A stretch of DNA of 64,000 bases from Streptomyces hayashii (GTDB lineage: Bacteria; Actinomycetota; Actinomycetes; Streptomycetales; Streptomycetaceae): the NCBI RefSeq assembly GCF_024539815.1, contig NZ_JAHHIU010000084.1, forward strand, positions 1-64,000. Direction: 5' to 3'. The translations under genes were made by a program, and so were the position numbers. This document shows, piece by piece, positions 25,089 through 33,894 of this stretch; position 1 is the first letter of the stretch; every line of letters starts with the position of its first letter. The notes beneath the pieces are model-generated. The model was not told the origin of the DNA. It was given only the letters and a program-made list of their open reading frames with translations, and searched no databases.

Positions 25089-26246
25089 TCACCGCCGCGC
25101 CGTGACCGTGCCCTCCACCGCGAACAACTCCTCCTCCACATGGTCGAGGGCCAGCCGCAGCGCCCCCGTCGCCACCGCCGCCTCGCCCAGCAGCGACAGG
25201 GCCACCTTCGGCGGTCGCAGACAGTAGCGCGCCAACTCGTCCCGCAACGGCGCCAGAACACCGTCCAGGCCGGCCGCCCAGCCGCCGACCACGACCAGCT
25301 CCGGGTCGAGGGCCAGCACCAGCGCGGCCACGTCGTGGACCAGTCGCTGGAGGAAACGGTCCACCGCGGCCCGGGCCCGCCGGTCGCCCTCGCGGGCCTG
25401 CGCGAACACCCCCGCGACCGCCTGCTCGTCCAGCGGATGCAGCGGCTCGTCCGTGGTGGACAGCAGCGTCTCCGGAGTCACCTCACGCCCCAGCAGATGC
25501 AGCGCGCCGATCTCCCCGGCCGCCCCGCCGTACCCGCGGTGCAGACGACCGCCGATCAGCGAGCCCGCGCCCGGACTCAACCCGGCCAGCACGAAGACGA
25601 CGTCGTCGGACTCGGTGGCGGCGCCCTTCCAGTGCTCGGCCACGGCCGCCGCGTTGGCGTCGTTCTCCACCAGGACCGGGCACTTGAAGGAACGGCTCAG
25701 CCGCTCGCCCAGCCGCAGACCCGTCCACTCCGGCAGCGCGGTGCCCAGCCGCACCGTGCCGTCCGCCTCGACGATCCCCGGCGTGCCGACCCCCACCGCC
25801 CGCAGCGAGCTGCGCGGAACGCCGGCCCGGCGCAGCAGCTCCGCCACCGCGCCGCGCAGCCGCTCCAGCCGCTCGTCCGCCGGCGCCGACTCGTCCACCT
25901 CCCGGGACTGCGCGCCCAGCACCCGCCCGTCCAGGTCGGACAGCAGCGCGGCCACCCGGTGCGAACCGATCTCCAGCCCCAGCAGATGCCCGGCCTCGGC
26001 CCGGAACCGGAACCGCCGCGCGGGCCGCCCCTGCCGTCGGGCGACGCTCTCGTCGGCCGCCTTCTCGACGACGAGCCCCGCCCCGATGAGGTCCTCGACG
26101 ACTCCCTCCACGGTCGGCCGGGACAGACCCGTCACGCGGGTGATCTCCGTGAGCGTCGCGCAGTCCGCCGCACGCAGCGCGTGCAGCACCACCGCGGAAT
26201 TGATCCTTCGCAACAGCGAGGGATCCCCACCCGTCAACCGCCCCAA
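25089..26246 (-). CDS. ROK-family transcriptional regulator
   Basis: 385 residues starting at TTG 26246; GGAAGG 5 nt upstream decides this unusual start, and family members begin with the same GRLTGGDPSLLRRINSAVVLHAL block. HTH at about residues 15-60 (TLTEITRVTGLSRPTVEGVVEDL), then the ROK sugar-kinase fold (VGVGTPGIVE, VENDANAAAVAEHW, GAAGEIGALH). The Cys-rich zinc motif of canonical ROK proteins is missing (region reads LLGREVTPETLL), so sugar binding may be altered. Probable sugar-responsive repressor; target unknown. Confidence 0.9.
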   Translation of the reverse strand: MGRLTGGDPSLLRRINSAVVLHALRAADCATLTEITRVTGLSRPTVEGVVEDLIGAGLVVEKAADESVARRQGRPARRFRFRAEAGHLLGLEIGSHRVAALLSDLDGRVLGAQSREVDESAPADERLERLRGAVAELLRRAGVPRSSLRAVGVGTPGIVEADGTVRLGTALPEWTGLRLGERLSRSFKCPVLVENDANAAAVAEHWKGAATESDDVVFVLAGLSPGAGSLIGGRLHRGYGGAAGEIGALHLLGREVTPETLLSTTDEPLHPLDEQAVAGVFAQAREGDRRARAAVDRFLQRLVHDVAALVLALDPELVVVGGWAAGLDGVLAPLRDELARYCLRPPKVALSLLGEAAVATGALRLALDHVEEELFAVEGTVTARR

Positions 26247-26572
26247 GGTCCGTCCTTCCAGCTCGTGCCCGTGTTGGGGCGGATCGTACTCGGCGGGGAG
26301 GACCCGGGCGAGTGCCCGATTCGTAGTGAACCCGTCACGCACCGCTGCGAACCCACGAGGAGTCGGCGGCGGTCTCCGCGTTCGGCGGCCCGCCCGCCGT
26401 CAGCGGCAGCGACTCCGTCCTCCGGCGGGCTCGCCCGCGGTCGGCTTCCGGCCGCCGCGGGCGCGTGGCGGATGCGGGTCCGGGACGCCCGAGCGGGCCC
26501 GCGGACTGACCCGAGCGGGCCCGCGGACTGACGGGCCGCCAATTGTCAGTGGCGGCCGCTTTACTGGATCTC

Positions 26573-26983
26573 ATGGACATCGCGCGCGGTCTGGCCACCG
26601 TCGATCTGCTGAGCGTCCGCGAGCTCCCCGCGCAGGGGTACCTCGTGGCGGAGCTGCAGACCAGCGGCGACTTCCACGGCGAGGACCGCAGCGCGTGGGA
26701 GGAGACGGAGGAGCAGTACGAGGCCGACCGGGACGGGCTCACGGAGCGGTTGACCGACCGCTGGGGTCCGCCGCACCTCGTCAGTCTGGCGAGCACGCTG
26801 GAGCGCTCCATGGAGGGTGAGGACATACCCGAGCCCTGGGCCTCGCTCAGCGGTCACGTCCCGGACCTGCAGCTGTGGCAACTGCCCGGCACACCACGCT
26901 GGATAGCCCTCGGCGTCTCCCAGTGGGACGCGGAACTGCCCTTCCAGCTCCTGCTGGTGGTCACGGAGACCGACCCGCCCTGA
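26573..26983 (+). CDS. Hypothetical protein
   Basis: 136 residues from ATG 26573 (GTG 26543 would add ten). No domain recognised. The protein is acidic, with a Glu-rich middle (EETEEQYEADRDGL) and a C-terminal beta-rich part (LQLWQLPGTPRWIALGVSQWDAELPFQLLLVV). It is a soluble, codon-typical gene divergent from the ROK regulator across a GC-rich gap containing a duplicated GAGCGGGCCCGCGGACTGAC. Confidence 0.7.
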   Translation: MDIARGLATVDLLSVRELPAQGYLVAELQTSGDFHGEDRSAWEETEEQYEADRDGLTERLTDRWGPPHLVSLASTLERSMEGEDIPEPWASLSGHVPDLQLWQLPGTPRWIALGVSQWDAELPFQLLLVVTETDPP

Positions 26984-26997
26984 GCACCGGCCGACCG

Positions 26998-27081
26998 CCG
27001 ACATTCCTGCGCCGACATTCCTGCGCGGTCAGCCCTCCGACGTCGGCCTTGCGCCGTCAGCCCTCCGCCGTCAGTCGTCCT
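26998..27081. repeat. 14-bp period tandem repeat
   Basis: Six consecutive 14-nt units starting CCGACATTCCTGCG (26998 and 27012, identical) and drifting to CCGTCAGCCCTCCG. The array bridges the convergent gap and enters the last codons of mug, where it encodes the Glu-Asp-Asp end. Likely replication slippage. Confidence 0.7.
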
Positions 27082-27619
27082 CCGCCGCCGCCCGCAGCCG
27101 GGCGAACTCCTGCGCCATCGTCGCCGTCGTCCAGTGCGCGTTCAGCCCGCTCGGGTTCGGCAGCACCCACACGCGGGTGTCCCCGACGAGCCGCTCCTGC
27201 GGTCCGACCGCGGCCTTGCGATCGTCGAACGCGGCCCGGTAGGCGGTCACGCCCACCACCGCCAGCCAACGCGGCTTCAGCGCCGTCACCTTCCGCGCCA
27301 GCAGCCGCCCGCCCTCGCGGTACTCCTCGGCGCTCAGCTCGTCCGCCCGGGCGGACGCCCGCGCCACCACGTTGGTGATGCCGAGCCCGTAGGTCAGCAG
27401 CTCCCGCTGCTCGGCCGGCTTCAGCAGCCTCGGCGTGAAGCCGGACAGGTGCAGCACGGGCCAGAAGCGGTTGCCGGGGCGGGCGAAGTGGTGGCCGGTC
27501 GCCGCCGTCATCAGACCCGGGTTGATGCCGCAGAACAGCACGCGCAGGCCGCCCGCGACGACGTCCGGAACGAGACGGTCGCGGGCGGCCTCCAGCTCCG
27601 CCTGGGTGAAGCGCGTCAG
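27071..27619 (-). CDS. mug: G/U mismatch-specific uracil-DNA glycosylase
   Basis: Motif 1 VLFCGINPGLM and motif 2 VLPNPSGLNAHW identify a Mug-type glycosylase that removes uracil or ethenocytosine from mismatches. The first AUG/GUG/UUG codon (GTG 27541) would start inside the first beta strand and cut off the usual N-terminal helix. In-frame sequence upstream reads TRFTQAELEAARDRLVPDVV, as expected for the family, and begins at CTG 27619, which overlaps the purB stop in a CTGA. A CTG start with coupling to purB giving 182 residues is therefore proposed. Confidence 0.85.
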   Translation of the reverse strand: MTRFTQAELEAARDRLVPDVVAGGLRVLFCGINPGLMTAATGHHFARPGNRFWPVLHLSGFTPRLLKPAEQRELLTYGLGITNVVARASARADELSAEEYREGGRLLARKVTALKPRWLAVVGVTAYRAAFDDRKAAVGPQERLVGDTRVWVLPNPSGLNAHWTTATMAQEFARLRAAAEDD

Positions 27620-29058
27620 AGGATCGCTCCCGGGGTGTAACCGGCGGCCTCCGGCCGCTGCTTGACGATCTCCTCGACCCGGCCGACCACCGTGGCCACC
27701 TGCGCGGACGCGGCGCCCGTGAAGGACAGCTTGTCGGCCATCAGCGCGTCGAGCTGGGCCCGGTCGAGCGGCAGGCGCTCGTCCGCCGCCAGCTTGTCCA
27801 GCAGCTCGTTGCGCTCGGCGCCCTGCTCGCGCATCGCCAGCGCCGAGGCCACCGCGTTCTCCTTGATGGCCTCGTGCGCGACCTCACGACCGACGCCTGC
27901 GCGCACCGCGCCCATCAGCACCTTGGTCGTGGCGAGGAACGGCAGGTAGCGGTCGAGTTCGCGGGCGACGACGGCCGGGAAGGCGCCGAACTCGTCGAGC
28001 ACGGTCAGGAACGTCTCCAGCAGACCGTCCAGCGCGAAGAACGCGTCGGGCAGTGCGACCCGGCGCACCACCGAGCAGGACACGTCGCCCTCGTTCCACT
28101 GGTCGCCCGCCAGCTCGCCGGTCATCGACGCGTAGCCGCGCAGGATGACCATCAGGCCGTTGACGCGCTCGCAGGAGCGGGTGTTCATCTTGTGCGGCAT
28201 GGCGGAGGAGCCGACCTGGCCGGGCTTGAAGCCCTCGGTCACCAGCTCGTGCCCCGCCATCAGCCGGATCGTCTTCGCCAGCGAGGAGGGTGCGCCGGCG
28301 AGCTGCACCAGCGCCGTCACGACCTCGTAGTCCAGCGAGCGCGGGTAGACCTGGCCGACCGAGGTGAACGCCTGCGAGAAGCCCAGGTGACCGGCGATCC
28401 GGTGCTCCAGCTCGGCCAGCTTCGCGGCGTCCCCGCCCAGCAGGTCCAGCATGTCCTGTGCGGTGCCCACCGGGCCCTTGACGCCGCGCAGCGGGTAACG
28501 CCCGAGCAGCTCCTCGACCCGGCCGTACGCGACGAGGAGCTCGTCGGCGGCGGTCGCGAACCGCTTGCCCAGGGTGGTGGCCTGCGCGGCCACGTTGTGC
28601 GAGCGGCCGGCCATGACCAGCTCGCCGTACTCGCCGGCCAGCTTGCCCAGACGCGCCAGCACGGCCACCGTACGGTCGCGGACCAGCTCCAGCGAGAGGC
28701 GGATCTGCAGCTGCTCGACGTTCTCCGTCAGGTCGCGGGACGTCATGCCCTTGTGGACCTGCTCGTGCCCGGCGAGGTCGTTGAACTCCTCGATGCGGGC
28801 CTTGACGTCGTGCCGGGTGACCTTCTCGCGCTCGGCGATCGAGGCCAGGTCCACGGTGTCGAGGACGCGCTCGTAGTCGGCGATCGCCGCGTCGGGCACC
28901 TCGATCCCGAGGTCTTTCTGCGCCCGCAGCACGGCGAGCCAGAGCTGACGCTCCAGCTTCACCTTGTGCTCGGGCGACCAGATCGTGGCGAGCTCGGCGG
29001 AGGCGTAGCGTCCGGCGAGGACGTTGGGGATGCGGGGCTTGGCGGCAGCGGAAGTCAC
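27616..29058 (-). CDS. purB: Adenylosuccinate lyase
   Basis: 480 residues from GTG 29058. The fumarase/aspartase superfamily signature GSSAMPHKMN lies near residue 265-275, with TSRDLTENV and GRSHNVAAQATTLGKR at the expected places. The enzyme acts twice in purine synthesis, releasing fumarate from SAICAR and from adenylosuccinate. The length matches the longer PurB type seen in actinobacteria. The stop codon overlaps the proposed start of mug. Confidence 0.95.
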   Translation of the reverse strand: MTSAAAKPRIPNVLAGRYASAELATIWSPEHKVKLERQLWLAVLRAQKDLGIEVPDAAIADYERVLDTVDLASIAEREKVTRHDVKARIEEFNDLAGHEQVHKGMTSRDLTENVEQLQIRLSLELVRDRTVAVLARLGKLAGEYGELVMAGRSHNVAAQATTLGKRFATAADELLVAYGRVEELLGRYPLRGVKGPVGTAQDMLDLLGGDAAKLAELEHRIAGHLGFSQAFTSVGQVYPRSLDYEVVTALVQLAGAPSSLAKTIRLMAGHELVTEGFKPGQVGSSAMPHKMNTRSCERVNGLMVILRGYASMTGELAGDQWNEGDVSCSVVRRVALPDAFFALDGLLETFLTVLDEFGAFPAVVARELDRYLPFLATTKVLMGAVRAGVGREVAHEAIKENAVASALAMREQGAERNELLDKLAADERLPLDRAQLDALMADKLSFTGAASAQVATVVGRVEEIVKQRPEAAGYTPGAIL

Positions 29059-29247
29059 GTGGACGGATTCTACTGGCGATTCGTGCAGGCCAGCGCACGG
29101 TCCCGTTCGGCGGAACCTACGAGAGCGGCGTCACGCCGCGGCCGGGGCCGGAGAGCCACGCCCGTCCGTCCGGCCGGGATCGTGGGGCGCGCGCACCGGC
29201 GGGCCGCCGCCCCGCGCGGCCCCGGCCGGTCCCAGGATCCGGCCGGT

Positions 29248-29271
29248 CCCAGAGTCCGGCCGGACTCTGGG
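29248..29271 (-). terminator. Palindromic terminator after the SGNH gene
   Basis: CCCAGAGTCCGG followed directly by its complement gives a perfect 24-nt palindrome, starting 3 nt past the stop of the SGNH hydrolase gene. It separates that gene from purB downstream on the same strand. Confidence 0.75.
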
Positions 29272-29274
29272 CCG

Positions 29275-30066
29275 TCACGCCGTGGGGTTCTCGTACGGCA
29301 GCAGCTCGGGGCGCTTCGGCGGCAGGCCGTCCCCGGAGGAGCGGCCCGTGAGGCGGCGGCCTATCCACGGCAGCAGATGGCGCCGGGCGAACCGCGCGTC
29401 GGCGACCCGGCGGGCGGCCCACCCCGGGGGCGGGGTGGCCGCCATCGGCACGTGCCACTCCATGCCCTCCGAGTCCGTCGGATCGTGCCCGAGGGTCTGC
29501 CAGACGGCCTCGGCGACCCGGCGGTGGCCCTCCGCCGTCAGGTGCAGGCGGTCGACGTCCCACATGCGCGGGTCGCTCAGCGACGGGGCGCCGTACAGGT
29601 CGACGACGAGCGCGCCGTGCCGCGCGCCCAGCTCCTCGACGCACACGAACAGCTCCTCCATGCGCGGCCGGAACCGCTCCAGGACGGGCCCCTGCCGCCC
29701 CGGGCTGCGCATGAGAACCAGCTGCTTGCAGGACGGCGCCAACCGCTCCACGGCCTCCGTCAGCAGGCCCTTGACCCGGCCCATGTCGCACTTGGGCCGC
29801 AGGGTGTCGTTGAGGCCGCCGACCAGGGTGATCACATCGGCGCCCATCGCGGCCGCCACCGGCACCTGCTCCTCGACGATCTGCCCGATCAGCTTGCCGC
29901 GCACCGCCAGGTTGGCGTAGCGGAAGCCGGGGGCGCGGGCGGCCATCCGCGAGGCGAGGAGGTCCGCCCAGCCCCGGTAGGTGCCGTCGGGCAGCAGGTC
30001 GGACATGCCCTCGGTGAAGGAGTCGCCGAGGGCGACCAGGCTGGTGTGCGTGGGGTTCGTCTGCAT
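29275..30066 (-). CDS. SGNH/GDSL hydrolase
   Basis: 263 residues. Block I LVALGDSFTEGM (nucleophile Ser), block II AVRGKLIGQIV, block III LVGGLNDTLRP and block V DVDRLHLTAEGHRRVA (catalytic Asp/His) are all present. There is no signal peptide, so the enzyme is probably cytoplasmic. Related proteins deacylate or deacetylate lipids, sugars or thioesters; substrate unknown. The C-terminus carries a basic tail (ARRHLLPWIGRRLTGR). Confidence 0.88.
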   Translation of the reverse strand: MQTNPTHTSLVALGDSFTEGMSDLLPDGTYRGWADLLASRMAARAPGFRYANLAVRGKLIGQIVEEQVPVAAAMGADVITLVGGLNDTLRPKCDMGRVKGLLTEAVERLAPSCKQLVLMRSPGRQGPVLERFRPRMEELFVCVEELGARHGALVVDLYGAPSLSDPRMWDVDRLHLTAEGHRRVAEAVWQTLGHDPTDSEGMEWHVPMAATPPPGWAARRVADARFARRHLLPWIGRRLTGRSSGDGLPPKRPELLPYENPTA

Positions 30067-30174
30067 GGCGACACAGATGGTAGCCCGAGTCGCATACCCG
30101 ACGGTCGGTCGCCTCCGCCGCCGTGCGGGCGGCCGCCTCCGACCGCGCGCGACACCGCCGCGCGCGGTCGGTCC

Positions 30175-31188
30175 TCAGGTGCGCTGTCCGAACAGTTCCC
30201 GCAGTACGTCCTCCATCGTCACCAGGCCCGCCAGCCGTCCGTCGGAGCCGAGCACGGCCGCCAGGTGCGTACGGCTGCCCCGCATCGCCGTCAGGACGTC
30301 GTCCAGCGGCGTCGCCTCCCGCACCCGCGCGATGGGCCGCATCTCCCGCACCGGGAACGGGGTGTCCCGGGGCGAGGCGTCCAGCGCGTCCTTCACATGC
30401 AGATAGCCGACGATCCGCCGGCCGTCGTCCACCACCGGGAACCGCGAGAACCCGGACTCGGCCGCCAGCGCCTCCAGCCCCTCAGGAGTGACGCCCACGC
30501 GCGCGTGGACGACCCGTTCCAGCGGCAGGACGACGTCCCGCACCGGGCGGCGGCCCAGCTCCAGGGCGTCGTGCAGGCGCTCCTGGGCGCGGTCGTCGAG
30601 CAGCCCGGCCTCGCCCGCGTCCCTGACGATCTGCGCCAGCTCGGCGTCCGAGAAGGTCGCCGTGACCTCGTCCTTCGTCTCGATCCGCATCAGCTTCAGC
30701 AGGGCGTTCGCGAAGGCGTTGATCGCGAAGATCACCGGTCGCAGCCCCCTGGCGAGGGCGACCAGCGGGGGGCCCAGCAAGAGCGCGCTGCGCACCGGCT
30801 CGGCGAGCGTGACGTTCTTCGGGACCATCTCGCCGAGCAGCATGTGCAGATAGGTGGCGAGGACGAGGGCGATCACGAAGGACACCGCGTGGCCGGCGCT
30901 CTCGGGAACCCCCACCGCGTGGAACACCGGCTCCAGCAGGTGCGCGATGGCCGGTTCGGCGACCACGCCGAGGAGCAGCGTGCACAGGGTGATGCCGAGC
31001 TGTGCGGCCGCCAGCAGGGCCGACACGTGCTGCAGTCCCCACAGCACGCTCTTGGCGCGCCGGTCGCCCTGCTCGGCGTACGGCTCGATCTGGGAGCGGC
31101 GCACGGAGATCAGCGCGAACTCGGCGCCGACGAAGAACGCGTTGACGACGAGGGTCGCCAGGGCGATGAGCAACTGGACGGCGATCAC
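30175..31188 (-). CDS. CNNM/TlyC-type membrane protein with CBS domains
   Basis: 337 residues: an N-terminal DUF21 membrane domain with about four hydrophobic segments (LLIALATLVVNAFFVGAEFAL, VSALLAAAQLGITLCTLLLG), a linker, and a CBS pair (about 200-330). CNNM/CorC proteins act in Mg2+ (and Na+) efflux. The C-terminal CorC_HlyC domain is absent, so this is the shorter member of the pair. GTG 31188 overlaps the stop of the upstream paralogue (GTGA), so the two are co-translated and may form a heteromer. Confidence 0.88.
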   Translation of the reverse strand: MIAVQLLIALATLVVNAFFVGAEFALISVRRSQIEPYAEQGDRRAKSVLWGLQHVSALLAAAQLGITLCTLLLGVVAEPAIAHLLEPVFHAVGVPESAGHAVSFVIALVLATYLHMLLGEMVPKNVTLAEPVRSALLLGPPLVALARGLRPVIFAINAFANALLKLMRIETKDEVTATFSDAELAQIVRDAGEAGLLDDRAQERLHDALELGRRPVRDVVLPLERVVHARVGVTPEGLEALAAESGFSRFPVVDDGRRIVGYLHVKDALDASPRDTPFPVREMRPIARVREATPLDDVLTAMRGSRTHLAAVLGSDGRLAGLVTMEDVLRELFGQRT

Positions 31189-32519
31189 TTGTCGGCCCCT
31201 TCCGAGGGGGTGTCGGCGAGGGGTGCGTGCAGCAGCACCCGCGCGGCCCGGCGGCCGGAGGCGTCCACGACGTCCATGCGCCAGCCGGCGACCTCCAGCG
31301 TGTCGCCGACGGCCGGTATGCGGCCCAGCTCGGCGGCGACCAGACCGGCCAGCGTCTCGTAGGGGCCCTCCGGGGCCTGGAGGCCGACGCGGGCGAGCTG
31401 GTCGGTGCGGGCGGAGCCGTCGGCCGAGTACAGCGCGCGGCCGTCGTCGTCCGAGCCCGCGGCGGCGAGGTCGGGCGTCTCGTGCGGGTCGTGCTCGTCG
31501 CGGACCTCGCCCACGACCTCCTCGACGATGTCCTCCAGCGTCGCCACGCCCGCCGTGCCGCCGTACTCGTCGATGACCACGGCCATCGTCCGCTTGCCGG
31601 ACAGCCGGTCCAGCAGCCGGTCCACGGTGAGCGACTCGGGCACCAGCAGGGGTTCGCGCATGATCTCCGACACCGGCACGCGCGGACGTCGCCCGGCCGG
31701 GATCGCCAGCGCGTCCTTGATGTGCGCGGTGCCGACGACCGCGTCGAGGCCGCCGCGGTACACCGGGAAGCGGGACAGCCCCGTGGCCCGGGTGGCGTTG
31801 GCGACGTCCTCGCAGGTCGCCGCCGCTTCCAGTGCGATGACCTGCACGCGCGGGGTCATCACGTTCTCCGCCGTCAGGTCGGCCAGGTTAAGGGTGCGCA
31901 CGAAGAGCTCGGCGGTGTCCGCCTCCAGGGCGCCCTCCCTGGCGGAGTGCCGGGCCAGGGCCGCGAGCTCCTGGGGGCTGCGCGCGGCGGCCAGTTCCTC
32001 GGTGGGTTCCACGCCGAACAGGCGCACGATCCGGTTCGCGGTCTCGTTGAGATGGCTGATGAAGGGCCGGAAGGCGGCGCTGAACCAGCGCTGGGCGTTG
32101 CCCACGCCCTTGGCGACCGCCAGCGGGGAGGAGATGGCCCAGTTCTTGGGCACGAGTTCGCCGACGACCATCAGGAACACGGTCGACAGGGCCGTGCCCA
32201 GCACCAGCGCCACGGAACCCGCGGCGGTGCTCGACAGTCCGAGGGACTCCAACGGTCCGGAGATCAGCTTGGCGATCGACGGCTCGGACAGCATGCCGAC
32301 CACCAGGTTGGTGACCGTGATGCCCAACTGGGCGCCCGAGAGCTGGAAGGTGAGATTGCGGACGGCCTTCAGCGCCCCGGCCGCGCCGCGCTCGCCGCGC
32401 TCCACCGCGCGTTCGAGTTCGCTGCGCTCGACGGTGGTCAGGGAGAACTCGGCGGCCACGAACGCGCCGCACGCCAACGACAGCAGGATCGCCACCAGGA
32501 GCAGCAGCACTTCGGTCAT
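31185..32519 (-). CDS. CNNM/CorC-type membrane protein (DUF21, CBS, CorC_HlyC)
   Basis: 444 residues from ATG 32519 with a strong GGAGGT 7 nt upstream. DUF21 membrane region (residues 1-190), CBS pair (about 210-335, with VIDEYGGTAGVATLEDIVEEVVGEVRDEHD) and a C-terminal CorC_HlyC domain (TLAGLVAAELGRIPAVGDTLEVAGWRMDVVD). Likely a Mg2+-linked ion transporter of the cytoplasmic membrane. First gene of a two-gene operon with the shorter paralogue. Confidence 0.9.
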   Translation of the reverse strand: MTEVLLLLVAILLSLACGAFVAAEFSLTTVERSELERAVERGERGAAGALKAVRNLTFQLSGAQLGITVTNLVVGMLSEPSIAKLISGPLESLGLSSTAAGSVALVLGTALSTVFLMVVGELVPKNWAISSPLAVAKGVGNAQRWFSAAFRPFISHLNETANRIVRLFGVEPTEELAAARSPQELAALARHSAREGALEADTAELFVRTLNLADLTAENVMTPRVQVIALEAAATCEDVANATRATGLSRFPVYRGGLDAVVGTAHIKDALAIPAGRRPRVPVSEIMREPLLVPESLTVDRLLDRLSGKRTMAVVIDEYGGTAGVATLEDIVEEVVGEVRDEHDPHETPDLAAAGSDDDGRALYSADGSARTDQLARVGLQAPEGPYETLAGLVAAELGRIPAVGDTLEVAGWRMDVVDASGRRAARVLLHAPLADTPSEGADK

Positions 32520-32725
32520 CGGGTCACCTCCGTCCCAGGATCGGGCAGGGCGGGCGGCAGCGCGCGATGTCCTGTACAGGTACGCGTGCGGGTACGGGCG
32601 TGGGTACGGGGAGGCTCGCCCATGGGCGGACGCTCACACCTTTCATGACGTCGTCGGGGGCCGCGCGGTGGTCCACACGGCCCCCCAAGGGTAAAGGATC
32701 GGCAAAGGAGGCTGGTGGCCCCGGG

Positions 32726-32962
32726 TCAGTCGGCGAGCGGCTTCACCCAGCGCCGCCACTTCTCCTCGGGCGCGTACCCCGCCGCGCGCCAGGCATGATG
32801 CGCCGTCTCGTTGCGGGTCAGCACCATCGCGTCCCCGCGACGGCCGCCCAGCCGCACGAAGCGCTCCTCCGCGGCAGCGAGCAGCGCCGAGCCGACGCCC
32901 CGGCGCCGCCGCTGCGGATGCACCGCCAGCCGGTACAGATGACACCGCCACCCGTCGAATCT
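32726..32962 (-). pseudogene. Truncated GNAT acetyltransferase (C-terminal half)
   Basis: From RFDGWRCHLYRLAVHP onwards the product is a clear GNAT C-terminal half with the acetyl-CoA loop QRRRRGVGSALL, and it matches the second half of the intact gene next to it residue for residue in many places. Upstream of FDGWRC (near 32,960) the similarity ends abruptly and no N-terminal half is found in any frame. This looks like the chromosomal copy cut by recombination, marking the island's left edge. Confidence 0.7.
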
Positions 32963-32991
32963 TGGCTGCTCACAAGCTTCCCGGCGGGTGC

Positions 32992-33411
32992 CTACAGCAG
33001 TTTGACCCAGCGTCGCCAGTGGTCTTCGCGATGGTAGCCAGTGGCGGCCCAGGTGTGGTGGGCCTGTTCGTTGGCTTCCAGGACCATGGCGTCGACGCGT
33101 CGCCCGCCCAGGGCGCCGAAGCGTTGTTCTGCCGCTTCCAGGAGGGCGGTGGCGATGCCTTGTCGACGGTGGTCCGAGTGTACGGCGAGTCGGTAGGCGG
33201 AGCATCGCCATCCGTCGAAGCCGGCTATGACGGTTCCGGTGAGGTTGCCGTCGCGCTCTGCGAGGAGCAGGGCTTCGGGATCTCGTGTGATGAGTCGGGC
33301 CACTCCGTCGTGGTCGTCGCTGATGCTCGTTCCTTCCGCGGCTTCGCGCCAGAACTGCAGCACGGTGTCGATGTCCGAGAGGGTGGCGCAGCGGATGTGA
33401 AGATCGCTCAT
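32992..33411 (-). CDS. GNAT-family acetyltransferase
   Basis: 139 residues from ATG 33411 (MSDLHIRCATLSDIDTVLQFWREA), a full single GNAT domain: VARLI..PEALLLAERDGNLTGTVIAG (strands 2-4), the acetyl-CoA loop DHRRQGIATALLEAAEQRF, and EANEQAHHTWAATGYHREDHWRRWVKLL. Target unknown. Codon use is less GC-rich than that of the truncated copy beside it, so it is probably an imported homologue. Confidence 0.85.
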   Translation of the reverse strand: MSDLHIRCATLSDIDTVLQFWREAAEGTSISDDHDGVARLITRDPEALLLAERDGNLTGTVIAGFDGWRCSAYRLAVHSDHRRQGIATALLEAAEQRFGALGGRRVDAMVLEANEQAHHTWAATGYHREDHWRRWVKLL

Positions 33412-33844
33412 GGGGGGAGCCAAGCAGAGCGCTCGCCTGTCTGGCGAACGGGTTTCCCTGCCGGTGAATCGAGAGGGGCAGGCTTGGTCCCGAGTTTCCG
33501 CAAGCCGTGAGGCCGTCGGCCGGATCCTCGTGCATCACGGGTTACCAGGTTGAGGACCGACCTGTTCAGGGGGTGCCTCACGGAATCGGACTGTGCCCTG
33601 CTCGGCCTGCCGCCGTAGCCGGACGCATTGGCCACTCGAGCGAGTGTCGGACGGGGCGCGCGTCTGGTGGACCTTGAGCCTTTCGAACGTGAGGGTGGGC
33701 GTCCGGCAGTGCGCGTCCTCGACCTGTTTCCGATGACGCACCATGTTGAGTGTGTCGCGATCCTTGAGCCTGCGGCAAAGGGCGCCTGACCTGCAGGTTT
33801 GGGTGGTGTGCGTTATGTGCACTGTGGGCGTTACGGGCGATATC

Positions 33845-33894
33845 TTGACGCACGTTTGACGCACACGGCGCATGTTTGACGCACGTTTGACGCA
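33845..33894. repeat. Iteron-like TTGACGCA direct repeats
   Basis: TTGACGCA occurs four times, starting at 33845, 33856, 33876 and 33887. The spacing is 11, 20 and 11 bp, so two pairs each have units one helical turn apart and all copies lie on the same face. Three copies extend to GTTTGACGCA. This resembles plasmid iterons or a multi-site regulator array. Confidence 0.65.

Noticed and set aside
27874-31362. 1,162-codon plus-strand frame opposite purB, the SGNH hydrolase and the CNNM genes
   Set aside because: It is antisense to four well-supported genes and has no recognisable domain; such long shadows are common at this GC.
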